64,000 bases of DNA from Plasmopara viticola (Eukaryota; Oomycota; Peronosporomycetes; Peronosporales; Peronosporaceae). The stretch covers positions 1,116,001 through 1,180,000 of the forward strand of contig MBPM02000001.1 of the NCBI GenBank assembly GCA_001695595.3, written 5' to 3'. The notes beneath the pieces are model-generated. The model ran no database searches and was not told where the DNA came from. It saw nothing but the letters and a program-made list of their open reading frames with translations. The position numbers and the translations under genes are program-made. This document shows, in pieces, positions 1-12,868 of the stretch; the first letter of the stretch is position 1, and each line of letters begins with the position of its first letter.

Positions 1-1979
1 ATGTATATGTAATCCGCACACAAAGGGAGGGACCAGAATATTAGCAGATCTCGCGAAACTCATGCCAGTACCACCGATTCAATTTCTGTCGCTGTCAATT
101 GACGCTTTTCTTCTGGACAATTTTAGCTTCTTTGTCAAACCTTTAGCACTTCCTCGTTCTTAAAAGGATGCGTGCAAGCTTTAAAGTTGGACTTCACCTT
201 GCTTTTGATGGTAAGATAGAACGGAAAGGAATACTTCGTCGTAAAATTCTGTAGACTTGCGTTTTTTATACGCTGTTTTGCGCTGTGATTGTGCGGCATC
301 GGTGACGAAACTGTCGTCACCGACTGGTTGATCGGTTACGACAGCCAAGCCGTACAAGTATATTGCTCCAAAGATCATTCTTCTTCTAGCAAGTTTTGGC
401 TGCAGAGTTCCAGACCAAGAAAGCAAGGCTCAGATGTCGTACGATAGTTAGAAGTAAAAACTATTATTGGACGGAAAGCACCGAGGATGCGTAAAATTCT
501 GATGGAGTAAAACAGAATTATGAAAGTTACGACTGTAGCTCAGGTAGCTTAGAGTCACCAGTTTGGTGCTAACACGAATCCTTTGGGGCTCTCCATATAC
601 TATCACATCTAAGTTTGCTTCAAGCATCTGATACTAGTACTTCGCCGACTGCGCCCCGCTCACCGCCCAAACCTCAGTCAACAACGGACCTCTTAAAAAG
701 CTTTCTCTGCAAGTATGCATCATAGAAATCTTTGTCGCGTCAAAACAAGAGGCCAAGGCTAGGGTACTCGCGGCCACATTTTAAGAAGCTAGTCATCCTG
801 TGATTTTTAGTTCGAGCCTCACAATAAAAAAGTACTTGGTTCAGAAGAGTAATCATTTTAGCACGAGCAAAACATTAAGTGATTGGTTAGTGTGGCGACA
901 AACTAGTGCTTTACAAACACATGGACCATCTTCAACTGCTTTATAAATGAGTGCTTTTGCCATTTCGATAAATCCCGCTTGCCTTGTCTTTACTTGATCT
1001 ACATTCGTCGGTTCTGAGCTGTTTCGGTGCCTCATTCTATGAGATAACAAAACCCTTGTGAGTATGAAAGCTCGTTCATGAAGACTTTTGATTCCTTAAT
1101 AAACCATAAAAACACTCGACAAGCTTCGAAGTAGCTTGTTGAAAGCACCGTTGATACAGTTAAAAAATTCTGAATTGTAAGGGCACAGGCGCCAAAAAAT
1201 AGGCTCGTGACTTTGTTCAGCAAATCAAAAATTTCAATTGACTCATCTGCCACTCCATCCATTTGAACAAGAAGCATATACCGTAAAGCGAACATTATTC
1301 AGTTTCTATATCATGTCAGGCCTTAATTAAGGTTTTGGTAATTTATACATGGGCCGGACGTTGTCGACACGTTCGGCTAGATTAATTGCTGGAAAGCACA
1401 AGGTTCTCATAGACTAAAGTGGCGAGTTCTTTAACAACTATCGGCAACATGGCCACTATGGCCGCCAAGGAACGACAAAGCTAATTCCCTCTCACTCAGT
1501 TAATGATGCTACATCGCGACAAAGACATTGAAGCTAGCTTCGTCGTCAACCCGCATTATTCCAAGTAGGCCCAACGCTTTAAGAATTGAGGATAAGCTTA
1601 TATCAAGTGCGATTTGCCAAAAAAATACTTCGCAAGTATGCGCGCAGAGCTTCCTAGCGAGACATCGCTAGTATTCCGGTATTTTCAAAATTATTTGGTA
1701 TGCAAATGGACGCCCCAAACCTCGCAATCAGGTAACTCTCATTAAAAAAGGGGACGCTTTAGCATCTTGATGCTTTTACCGGTCGGAAGACAAAATTAGC
1801 CGAGCTGAGTTACCCTGTTCCAAATTGCAGCCATGAATGTACTCAACGGATGCCGTGTGTGCATCCTCGATTGACTAATTACGGTAAAAACGGATCACAA
1901 GCGTATTAAGATAACCTTGACGTAAAAGCTACATGCCGCAAAAAATGACATGATGCTATAATGAGCATGCTGAATCTCG
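1..1979. other. Intergenic, no gene recognised
   Basis: AT-rich DNA with stop codons in all frames. Only short open frames (under 90 codons) occur and none shows a recognisable domain or plausible splice structure. The right end may belong to the decayed Ty3/gypsy element that becomes recognisable near position 2000, but no LTR was found. Confidence 0.6.
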
Positions 1980-2770
1980 GCTTTTGATAGTAGTATCCGG
2001 TGGAATTGGTACGGTGGCTAATGCTTTGTCACGCAATCCAAAATTTTAGCATTAGACTACCCCAATTAGCTTGCAGGACTTGACAAAAGCGATTTGGAAT
2101 CGCGGGATCGTGGCAACGATCTGGACGAACAACGTCACGGTAGCTAAAATCCTGAGGACTATGTATACGTGAAATGAGACCCACAGAAGATCACCAAGAA
2201 TCAGAAAAAGGGATCCGATGTGCTGAAGTACTCATTGCAGAATGGCATTACGGTGTAATGTCAGCAAGAAAAAGACTCCACAATTGTGTACATACGACCG
2301 CGAAAATTAAAAAAAACGCGCCATTCATGCGAACCATGATACTGCACCGGCCGGTCACCGATAATTCTACAAAACTTCTCTGACCGTGCTTCAACAGGTT
2401 TACTGACCGAAGACGAACAATTGTATCCAGCGCTATGTTTACACTTGCAACATGTGTCAGCGTAGCAAGGCTATGCAGAATTGACAATTAAATTCACTTC
2501 GGTCCCTGAAAGTTTCGAAAGGCAGATGGATCAAATCTTGAATGACTTTGTTGTGTCTTTACCAAAAGTCATTTCAGTGCCGTCATGGTGATTGTTGATC
2601 GCCTCACAAAAGGATAACTTCATCGCTATGTGGAAAACGGTCAATACTACATAACTAGCAAAATTCTGCATGGAGGACCATATGAAGAGCCATGACATGT
2701 CATAGACTAATGAATTCGGCGCACAAAGCTTAAGCCCGAGCTGCTGTGGGAACGCAGCACAATGTGTCTT
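1980..2770 (+). mobile_element. Decayed Ty3/gypsy retrotransposon, RNase H end and integrase fragment
   Basis: Three landmarks appear in the expected order on the plus strand. Near 2010-2040 a frame reads G-T-V-A-N-A-L-S-R-N-P, matching the 'VADALSRRP' end of the Ty3/gypsy RNase H region. At 2443-2472 a frame reads T-C-N-M-C-Q-R-S-K-A, the second half of the integrase HHCC zinc finger. At 2581-2610 a frame reads V-M-V-I-V-D-R-L-T-K, the start of the integrase core. Spacing is about right for pol, but frames change and stops interrupt it, so it is dead. The family motifs are established knowledge; the assignment is my reading by eye. No LTRs or primer binding site were identified. Confidence 0.6.
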
Positions 2771-5700
2771 TGGCTTTTAGTCCGCAAGCGTACAGACAAA
2801 AAATGACCAGAGTAAGTATTAAGACTCAATTTTTATAAGAAATACACGCATTTTTAGTATTTAGCTATCAACTGCTAAATCTAAATGCATAGGACAGCTT
2901 TAAATTCCTGTATTACGAATTTGCTCCAACGTTGTGCGTCCTTATCTCTTTGCTTTGAGAAAATATGAACAAAACTGATTTCTCTTTACACTTCCAATTA
3001 AAATCTACCTGAAGAATTTGTCTTGTTCCTTCCAAGATCTATGATAAACTTGCACTTTGGAATTTAAGCTTGACTCAAACCCTGTGAAGTGACTCCTACA
3101 ATATACATTCAGTACAATAATTTTACTAATGCACATAATCAGTGGATTTCCAACCACGTATATCTTTACAAATAGCTCCGTATTACCTCGTATAATGCTT
3201 GTAACAACATTTGTCTCGTGATACATAATCGGGTAGTATTATTAGCTATTGTGACAAGCATAACCTCGGTATACTCTTATCTACCAAAACTTTAATTCGT
3301 TGAGTCGATACCTTCGCGGAGATTACTTAAAACTTCATGTGTACTAGACATCACTTATGTGACTTAGGTCGCTTAGTGAAAGTTTACAAAACAATCTGAC
3401 AGAGCCGCAAGGCTCGTCACAGCTTTATAGACTAAAGTCAATCGATCATCTCACCCTTAGCACATAGGGCATCGTCGGGATCTGAAACAGACTATACTCT
3501 CATGGTAAGAGCCAAGTTCACGATATTCGAGTACCGCATAGCATACGGTTGAGATCCCGCTGTCATCAGATGACATATGGTCGTTCTTTATGTTCATCAT
3601 GTTGAAGTAAAGCAGTGACTCTAACATATCCGCAGCAGTCACCAGAGACGTCTAGCTGAGCTCTGCGCGTAGTCCCAAAGGTTTTGGCTTTAAAGGTGAG
3701 TAGTGTAGTCTTGCCAAAGATGCTATCCATCAAGCGTCTTTGACGGCTGGTAAGCCTTGCCGTAGCACAGACTTTAATTTCCGGAAGTGCTCGAAGTTAA
3801 GATATTTCCTCTACTTTACAAGCTATTGCATTTGGCCTCGGCAATAACGGCACGCGGACGTGCACTATGCGCGATAATGGCACAACCTCTTGGTATCAAG
3901 GAGGAGGGTAATGGTCATGCAGTGGACTCAGGGCTTTCCGTCCCTATGTCGCTCGCGACCGACGCAACGCAAAAACTATACAAACAAAAAGTCAACAATC
4001 TCGGCTGTGTTCAGCTTCACAAGCTAAGTGTTGGGACTGTATATTTTTGGCCCTCGTCCTTTCGAGGTTTGCGCGCGTAGTCATACCACAAGTAACTTCC
4101 TCGACTCGCGCTCTTAAATGATTTATGTAGGACCCCGCCGTGCCCTACGTTAGACTTTGATTGATCTGATGGGGCGGTTGTCCGTGGCTGTGTCTGCACA
4201 CGACCCGCGCCAACGCCTCCACACTTACTTTAAACGGGTTATGACACAGCCTGAGTTTTTCAACATAGAATGCCAAGTATTCGCTTATTTCTAAAAGTGT
4301 CGAGCTCGTATGCTAAGTCTTCTTTGGCTGTAACCTGAAAAGGGTCTATGATACAAACTTTCATCCGAGAAAGCACGTACTGCTTTTGAAAATTTTACAT
4401 TTTGTAATACTGAATCTTTAATGTAATATTCAGCTTGCAAATCTTTTGTTGGAGTATTTCTAGTGCAGACATACTTTTCCATCCTTTATATTGCGCACGT
4501 GTCGTAAGACACAACCAAAAGTCTTTGGTTTTTATGTACTGCAGGAGGGATGATCTTAGTAGCCGCTCCAAAAAAATCCCTCCACATCTGGAACAATGCC
4601 ACAACGCAGTGACGCTAATGAAATGCAAGAATATCCACGCAGAGCGGCATTGCTCAATGAAAAGTCAGCGAGTAGATGCATGCCACTACAATTCCTTGCC
4701 GTACCATTGCACTCGTCGCATAATATGTTTTCGAGGTCGAGATACACCTGCTTTTTGTGGCCATAGGTCTGTAAATAGCCCAATGTAGATATCCAATCAA
4801 TTTGTACAGCTTGAACACTATGTTCGCCATTGTGCTCATTCGTGTACACCCACCTGCTTCGTTGCTTTTGAGACCCAAACAGGATTAAATCGATTCTCTT
4901 ACAATAACTACATAAGAAGTGACCAATATAGCTCGTAGACGCAAACCTATGCACGACACTTTATGTGATCAGTAGAAAAATAAGTTTGGGTGCTCAAGTA
5001 AAGTAGTCTTGAAAATGGGACATTTGATACCATCTATGAATGTAATTATTGCATATGATACGAGGTGACACTTTGATAATCGTGACGCTGGAGACAAATA
5101 TACTCGAGTACGTGATTGTTAGCCTTCCTACGCAACTAACCTATTCTAGTATGCACTTGCAAGCGGATCCAAAGATTACCACCAGCAAAAGGAGGTTGGC
5201 ACTGTTAGAAGATGATGGCGCCCAAAACATGGCCGAAACTAGCACTGGACATAAATGTGATCCCAATGGATTTGCGACGTGTGCTGAAAATTGAGAGGTC
5301 CGCTATTATCCTGATCGGTTCCTGAATGTGCAATTGACTAGTTATTACTGATATTTTATATGTATTCGCCAATTAAAACATACACATAAGCCTGCACTAA
5401 AATACGAGGTATTGAATGAGTTAATCACAAAATAAGCGGATTTACCTATATGTGTGCACACGCAGAATAAATCAGCATAGCAAACTCTATTTGAATGCTG
5501 CTGCACTATTGGTAAAACTTTCTGTGCTACACCGCTACTGAAAGTTTGTAAGCATCAACTTTGTTTATAGCCTGCCGAATGACTTGGTAGGATACAAGGG
5601 CGTGCTAATCTTTGTTTACCGGAATTATATAATGTCTTACTTAGCGGCTGTACTGGACACGACCAACGGTGTCTTTATAGCAGCACTGCTCCTGACTGTG

Positions 5701-8431
5701 TCATTGGAGAGCAAGCAATCTCAAACACAATGGTTTTGGACCGCAAACGCATTTTTTTGGCTATAATTCGTAAAAGTTTTTCCGAGGTGTCAAGCACCGG
5801 ATATCCGGCCCAATACAGTAATCTGCGATTTAGAATTACCATTACTCTGGTGTTGCACAGAGTAGCACATTATTTGTGTAGAGGAAATTTGTACTAAGCA
5901 GCCAGCCATATAATGATTCTACCCAAAAATACTTTTTGAACCAAAACATTGATCTCGAATGTTTTGGTTGAACTACTCGCATGGCGTTGCGAGCAGCTTT
6001 ACTAGATGCAGCGACGTCTTATGAGCGTACGCTTCATAACAAGCACCGTTTCTGTTGTTGCAAAGCGTCAAATGTGTTGTAAAGACGTAAAATTCGTTTA
6101 TAGAAAAGCGCTGACGTCTCAAACATTACTAAAACGCTAAATCATGGTTTAAATGTCGGCTAGTCGAGTGTACTGGAAAAGCATTGAAAAACCAAATAGC
6201 AATAATAGCAAGTGGCAAAAAAATGATTCACTTTGTATTAAAAGTGCATGTCTGCATTCGAAGTCAACGCCTAGTCGTTGTTTGGTAAAGGTTGCCTAAA
6301 AATCATTCTCCAATGTATTTTTTCATCCCATTTGAAAGCTAGGACATGATTATCCATTCGCTAAACAAAGAGCAAAAAAAATACAGCGAGTAGTTTAATG
6401 GTTGTTAACTATTCGCTGTGAATAGGGATTAAGTTTAACATTTTCTGTCCATCAAGTACACCAATAATCACATCAAGTCTCTATTCTAAACTAAGATTTA
6501 TTCATTTTTGCGCCCACCAGAAATGTTTTTGTATCGATTCGATTATCTCCTTGTAGTTTTTTTGTCGACCAATTAGTAGAAGGGACCTTTTGTAATCGCT
6601 ACATGAAGCTGAACGATATCCGTGGTCTGTCTGGCCTTCGACTCCAAAGCCTGTTTAAGAATTTATTTGTACTTGCTACATGAAGCTGAACGATACACAT
6701 GGTCTGTTCATCCTTCGACCGTTCAGTACTCAGAAATTTAAAAGAGCTTGAGACCAAAAAATAGGTATATGACCCATCCTGTTACAAATACAATACTGAA
6801 ACTTATTAAGTGAGCCAGCAGCCGATTTTTGCACTGCCTCATGCCCTGTTACAATGAAAAGCTTCGTGCGAATGATTTTGAAGCAGAATGTGACACTGCC
6901 GTTAAGCGATAGTCCCGCAGCATGCAAACGTATTACGTTGTTTGAAACACAGTTCTTGCAAATCCAACCGCATTCCATGCGCAAGATGTTTAGAAAAGGT
7001 TGGAGTAGTGGGCCAAGTTAAGAACCGGCAAGCCGCTGCGACCTTTGTATAATGATACACGTGGTGGTCTAGCTGGTTTGTGGTCTGTAACTAGATTAAG
7101 CCTGAGTGCGCCTTTTCCTGAAGTGTCTTGAATAGTTGTAACAAGATAGAAAAACAACCCTTCTTTGAGCTTTCATCGCTATGTAAGCTTATGCTTGAGA
7201 GATGCACCGAGCGTTTTCAAATGCCGAAGCGTCTATCAGTCTTACGAATATTACAAGCAAGCGATCGCTCTAAAAGAAAAAAATATTGTGGCCTAAGAAT
7301 TAACATTTGCTGCTTGCGAAAGCGTGATTAAAGCGACATCATATTAAAAGTGTCCAATCGGCGTAGAAGTCTATACAAATAAGAAAGCATTTGTGGGAGC
7401 GCTATCATTTGAGAAATTCTTACGTAACATTTCCTTTTTAATAAGAAAACCGCTACTAGTTGTGATGGGCGACTGCTCCTAGCACATTTCACCGGGCAGT
7501 AAGTGATGCTGCAGAAAAAAAATCAACGCCGTTTGACACCAAATATTGGTTGTAGATATTTTGACTGCTGAAAGTGGATAGAATTGCGTCTACTCAAACA
7601 GCGAGTTAGCAATCAATTCCAGCAGATGCTGAAACCAATCCAGCGCGCCGCATACTTCGCTCGTGTGCTTCGCTCCTCTGGTCTTGTGCGACATAAAGTG
7701 AAATAGTTTGACAAAGCTGGAACTTTTGAGCTGGCTTTTCTTGCTGGTAAAATTCTAAATCCAATGCCAAGATAATGAACACATCCCAGATTTGCTTCGA
7801 CTGATGACATTTTACTTAAAAAGTGTACGCGTCGATTAAATAAATTGATTTCGTGAATTGCAGATTACAATTCTATGTGCTGCTTTGACAGCACCTCAGA
7901 GGTGATCTCCATATACATGTAAGTCGAATAGATCCGTATTACATAAGAGAATGTGCACGCATACAGAGCAATTTTGTCACCTTTTTTAAAATCGTGAAAA
8001 TTGTTGTTGTTGTATATGTTAAGCAAATCAAAAATTCTTCGCACAATGTGAAAAACGTCGACATTGTCTGCGGTGTTTCAGACCCAACAAGTTCATGCCA
8101 ACAACATACGCTGAGCGGAGCGATATCTTGATCACATTGACGGCTGTCAATGCTGCATACTAAAAGAATATTCTCAACGACTAGAGATGCAATCTTGCCG
8201 TCATCTAGCCACTTCCTTTGACCGAAGAAGAAAACCTAAGACCTTAGCAGATAGTAAGCAATAACACCGAAGATGCGTAAAAAATATTGCTTCTGGGTTG
8301 AAATTAATTGTACATGTAGCAATTCATGTAGCCCAGGTACTTTTTATAGCTGTATTATTTACATGACCTTACGCAGTAACGGAGTCGGTACATATGTTAA
8401 AATAAAGGATTTGTCGTTAATTTGAGCCTTG
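2771..8431. other. Long gene-free stretch with decayed repeats
   Basis: About 5.6 kb of AT-rich DNA with no supported gene. On the minus strand around 4650-4880 one frame contains S-T-S-K-T-Y-Y-A-T-S-A-M-V-R-Q-G, which faintly resembles the 'LSSTEAEYxAxSxAVxEG' box of Ty1/copia RNase H. That is too weak to annotate separately. A two-copy 45-bp repeat lies at 6598-6719. Nothing else stands out. Confidence 0.5.
6598..6719 (+). repeat. Two direct copies of a 45-bp sequence
   Basis: The segments 6598-6642 and 6675-6719 both start GCTACATGAAGCTGAACGAT and both end CTTCGAC. They differ at a handful of positions in the middle. The copies are direct and spaced 77 bp start to start. No coding frame is preserved. 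This is probably a local duplication within a decayed element. Confidence 0.7.
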
Positions 8432-11400
8432 ATGGCAGCAGTCGCCCCGTCGCCCGCGTGCTCCATCACAAACGACTCGGCGAGCTGTTATACGGCATCG
8501 TGGTACCTCACTTGGGACCAAGTCCAATACTGGTTGCTCATACAAGTGCCTATCCTTGCGCTCTCTATCATCTACGAGTGGATTGAGCTGGCTTCGTTCA
8601 AATTCGTCGAACGGCTACGTCAAATCTGCGACTCGCCTCTCATCAAAGTTGTGGTTAGAAATCTTTTTTTGCGCAATCCCGTGCGTGTGTCGTTCTTTAA
8701 ACCAAATGTTATGCATCAGAACTACCTTGTCCAGATTGTTACCAGCTTCTATGTCTGCATCAATTGGAGTACGTGGTACATGCACTTGTCTCTTCTGCTT
8801 TATCACGCTCAAAGTTCACTATTGTAAATAAAGTCGTTCGAGGTGGGTCGCTGAGTGTAATTTTCTCATCCTGGTCCATTGAGTCGCTCTTCCTCATTGC
8901 TACCGGGGTCGGATACGCTCTTCGATGGCTAGCGGCAAAGAACAAGTGCGCTTTGCTTTTTTAAAGAGAAAGTATTGTTTTAGTATGAATTTCTCATTGC
9001 AAATGTTTGGTCGTAGAGTAACATTCGTGCTACAATTGCATAATTTGTTCGACTTGTTGTCTGTAGTAGCCCACTTTGCCATTTCGTTCCAGACGATTAT
9101 TGTTGGAACCAAGCGGTTGCGATCGTGGTTGGATTTCGGCTTTCTTCGGTCGTATGTGGGTTACGTGGTCGTGGATCATCTCTTTACACGCTATCAAAAG
9201 AAAACGTTTTGGCCACAAGTGTCACTTGTGGTCTTTAAGGCGCTCTGTCTCGTGTTTTTCTTTGCTGCAGTTCTCTTTTCACTCGAGCAATTGGGAGAGT
9301 TGCCGCATACCAATAGTTTTTTACTTCACGTATACAAATGCAGTAATGAAAACGGTACCGAGACGATTCTGAGAGCAACGAATGAAGGCACGGTGAAGTA
9401 TCCAAATTGTGATGAAACGTGGAGCTTCTTTTCGTCCATTTATTTTATGTTTGTGACCGTTTCAACGGTGGGTTATGGTGATTTCTCACCCCAAACAGTG
9501 TTGGGCCAGCTCACGGTTTGTGTCATTATCGTGTTTGGTATTTATACGTTCGCGAACGAGTCTGCTGCCTTCATGACAATTTACGGCGATGCACGTGGCA
9601 CTTTACATAAGTACAAAGGCTCGAAACGTACTGCACACGTGATCGTGACTGGTAATCCGTCAGTTGCGCAAATTCAGGATTTTATTCGCGAATTTTTTCA
9701 CCCTGATCATGACGAGGCATTCCAAGGCCATGACAGCAAACTCAAAGACAGCGAGAATGAGGATCATCAGACGCAAGAGAGCCAAACTTCTTGTATAGGC
9801 TTGACTGCCAATGAGCATTTTTCGAAAAAGTACACACGTGAGGAACGTTTTCATGGAGCTTACTTTACGATGGAAGAGGGACAGACCAGTGGAAAAACGA
9901 AGAGGAAGCGAAACATCAAGTCACTCGTGTCAAAATGGATTCGGCGTGATAGAAACTTTATTCGCGAAACTCATGTCGTTGTACTCATGCAATTCGATAA
10001 GGTCGGCAAAAATTTATCATATCAGCGACAAGTGATGGAATTTGTGGCGCAAAACCCTCGATATAACAAGCGCGTGTTTCTGGTCTACGGTTCACCACTT
10101 CGAGAAACTGATTTGAGAAATGCGCAGCTGGATCGAGCAATGGCCGTGTTTTTTTTGCCAAATCGGTATTTGAACGATGGCAATAAAGAAGATGCAGCGA
10201 CTGTGCTACGTGTTCTGTCCGTATCCCAGCAAAAGGGTGAGCATACTCAATTGTATGCCATGCTGGCCAACTCGGACAATCGCACGCTTTTAGAAGCCAC
10301 TGGATTAAGCAAAGATAATTTGGTTTGTGCCGACGAAATCCGATTGGGCTTAATGGGTCTGAGTTGCCGGTGCCCCGGATTGTCGACGGTTGTTTCAAAT
10401 TTAATCACTAGTCGCAGCAGAGTGATGTTGGAAGGTGCATTGGAGCAGACTCATCTCCTTAAGCCATGGATTTCTGAATATATTGCTGGTGCTGCAAATG
10501 AAATTTATGCATGCTATCTAGCACCGCATTTCCACGGTATGAAGTTTGATCAAGCAACAGTGCAAATTCACCGTCAGTCCAATGGTTTGGTGCTGCTCAT
10601 AGCTGTCGAGTCGGATGGTGAAATTGCGTTTAATCCTGGCCGCTGGTATTGCATCACTCCAAGCACAAGGGCTTACGTGATTGCTGAGTCAGTCGGCTCT
10701 CTCAAGCCTTTCGCAGGCTTACCAACCATGAGCGCAATTGCTACGAATCGAACACTACATAAATATCGTGGGAATTTAATAAGCCGAGCTCGCCGAGCGC
10801 AACACAACGTTGAAAGGCGAATCCCGAAAGACATCCTAGAACATATCGTGCGATGCGCTGCCAACAATGCTAATTTGCATACCCCGACATCGCCTTCCCG
10901 TGAATTGCTCGCCGCTGGTGGCCACATTGTTGTTTGCAGTAACATTGGCAATGAGAGTGAAAGTCAGCGGTCCGTCTTACGCCTAGTGCATTTCTTGCGA
11001 CCGTTGCGAGCTCCTCACATTGAACGAGTTGTACCAGTCATTATTGTCGATGCTAGCACTTTTGACAGCGTTTCGTGGCTCCAATTGCGCGATTTTGGCG
11101 AAGTGTACCATGTGCACGGCTCGCCACAGACGCACCAGGTCCTCGTCAATGCCGGTATTTACACTGCGTCCTCGATTGTAATACTCGCCCAAGGAAACGA
11201 AGCCGGGTACGATGATTCAAAAACAATTTTCAACGCGATTCTCGTCAGCTCTGCATTGCAACGCAACGATATCTTTACCATTATTGAACTTCGAGATGTC
11301 AATAACGACCGCTTTTTGGATTCCGTGTCGAGTTTTGGCTCATCGCCTGAATTGAACGGATGCGATAGCAAGAACGAAACGGATGACGAGCACGCTGTCA

Positions 11401-12086
11401 AATCCTACTTGTCGAATTATTGTGAACCTCTGCTGTCTGGTGTTCGGGAAAGTGCTCACTTAAGTCGAATTTCAAGTGTCAGTAGAAAGCGAAACTGGTG
11501 GCAACGTCAAGCCCGAGAACTTAAGCGTGTGACCACTGCAGTGAGCCTGTTCTTTCTGGGTAGTCTGAAAAGTGCTGCTTTACAATTGAGTTCGTATGGA
11601 GACGACACAACAGCAGCAACAATCGAAAGTTTTTACCAAGACATCGACAATGATACGATTTTCCACGAACGCTTTATGAACGGCTCGTCCTTTCCTTCAT
11701 CTGTTGCTGATGACTTGTTGGTCCAAAGTTACTTTAATCCATCTTTGAATCAATTCGTTCGCAAGATTCTAGATGGCAAGAGCTGCTTCGTTCTGTATGA
11801 TGTGCCAATTGAATTGCGAGAGCGCGAGCTGTTGTACAGCGAGCTTTTTGAGTACATGACTTCGGGTTTCGTGCATACGTTACCAATTGGGTTGCTTCGC
11901 GCACCGGGTTGTCTAGGAGGTGCACCGTACCCTTATGTATACACCTGTCCGTCCTCTGACACGATAGTGTACCCTGGAGACAAGATTTTTGTCCTTGTCA
12001 ACGTTGTGGCTCTTAATCGACTAGCGACCAAATTGCAACGTAACTTTCGGCACCACACGAAGCCATTTAGCAAAACGTTAGCTTGA
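8432..12086 (+). CDS. BK/Slo-like potassium channel with tandem RCK domains
   Basis: Predicted plasma- or organelle-membrane K+ channel, gated through cytosolic RCK domains like the Ca2+-activated BK (Slo) family. My model has three exons: 8432-8768, 8834-8945 and 8984-12086, giving 1183 aa. Phases close exactly. Intron 1 uses GTACGT; its acceptor could instead be at 8842. Intron 2 is only 38 nt but is the phase-consistent solution and keeps a hydrophobic helix. Visible features: several N-terminal hydrophobic segments; the selectivity filter T-V-G-Y-G-D near residue 312 followed by the S6 helix; RCK1 starting near 364 (HVIVTG); a BK-type N-K-E-D-A-A-T-V-L-R-V stretch; RCK2 starting near 794 (GGHIVVCSN). 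The S4-like segment has few arginines, so voltage sensing is uncertain. The ORF-internal ATG at 8925 precedes intron 2 in a wrong frame and is not the start. The gene is convergent with the LRR/Sfi1 gene. Confidence 0.88.
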
Positions 12087-12322
12087 AGTAAGCTTAGACA
12101 GTATTGATTTATGCCCACTTTTTATCGGGTGGGTGTGGGTCTTCGCGGCTCACAACGTAATTGGATATCAAACGTAGCTTCCTTTTGTTAGTTGGGTAAA
12201 TGTCCGCAAGGAAAAGTCGCGAGCTCAAGCGGCCAGTCCTTAATAAAATGGACAGCCTCGTCAGTGCTACATCACTACAGCCAGCTAAGTCAATTTTGCT
12301 CCTAGGATGAAAGCACTTTTGA

Positions 12323-12673
12323 GGACGTAAGCACTTTATAGTAAGATCGGAAAATTTTCGTCCTTGGTGCGAAAATGACTTGGTCGTCTGTAGCATATCT
12401 GGTCGGGTCCGCTGTCCATACGTTCGTGCTGCTCCTACACCTCGTTCTGGTGAAAAGGTTGTTTAGAGAAAGTGCTCTGCCCGTAAAAAGACTGAGGACC
12501 CCGCTGCTGACTGCGTCGAGAGATCGCACGAGGTGAGTCCACCCCTCAAGGAAGATAAGGACACGGCTAATATACAATTGAGGAAAACTTCCATTGACAA
12601 AAACGTCGAGACCATGACGTCACAGGAGCCTCCTCGTACTCTCTGCCATGTGGACAAGCGTGACCGTCAGTAA
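12323..12673 (+). pseudogene. Open frame interrupted by one in-frame TAG, unknown
   Basis: One plus-strand frame stays open for 117 codons except for a single TAG at 12464-12466. The part before the stop is cysteine- and arginine-containing (W-C-E-N-D-L-V-V-C near the start). The part after it is strongly hydrophilic, rich in K, E, D and T, and ends in D-K-R-D-R-Q before TAA at 12671-12673. No homolog is recognised and there is no clear start codon. It lies in the 782-bp spacer between two convergent genes, so it may be 3'-UTR sequence, a decayed exon or chance. Confidence is low. Confidence 0.25.
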
Positions 12674-12868
12674 GCGAATCATAGAATATACTCAGTGAAT
12701 AAATGCCGTGGACGACTATTAGCATTTTTAGTAAATGACTTCTACTATATCGAGTGCGGCTATTATCCCGCGCTAAAAGTTATTTAGTCCTAGCGTGTAA
12801 GAATTGGTAATTTTAGTAGGCTAGCTTATAGTTATGTGGTACAATGTGGACTGTGATAAAATACAACT

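Noticed and set aside
4556..4954. 132-codon minus-strand frame with faint copia RNase H resemblance
   Set aside because: The similarity lies in a different frame (4654-4878) and is limited to a few residues; overlapping frames on both strands look random.
8925..8983. ATG at 8925 as start of the potassium channel
   Set aside because: It would remove the first membrane helix; upstream exons join in phase through GT-AG introns.
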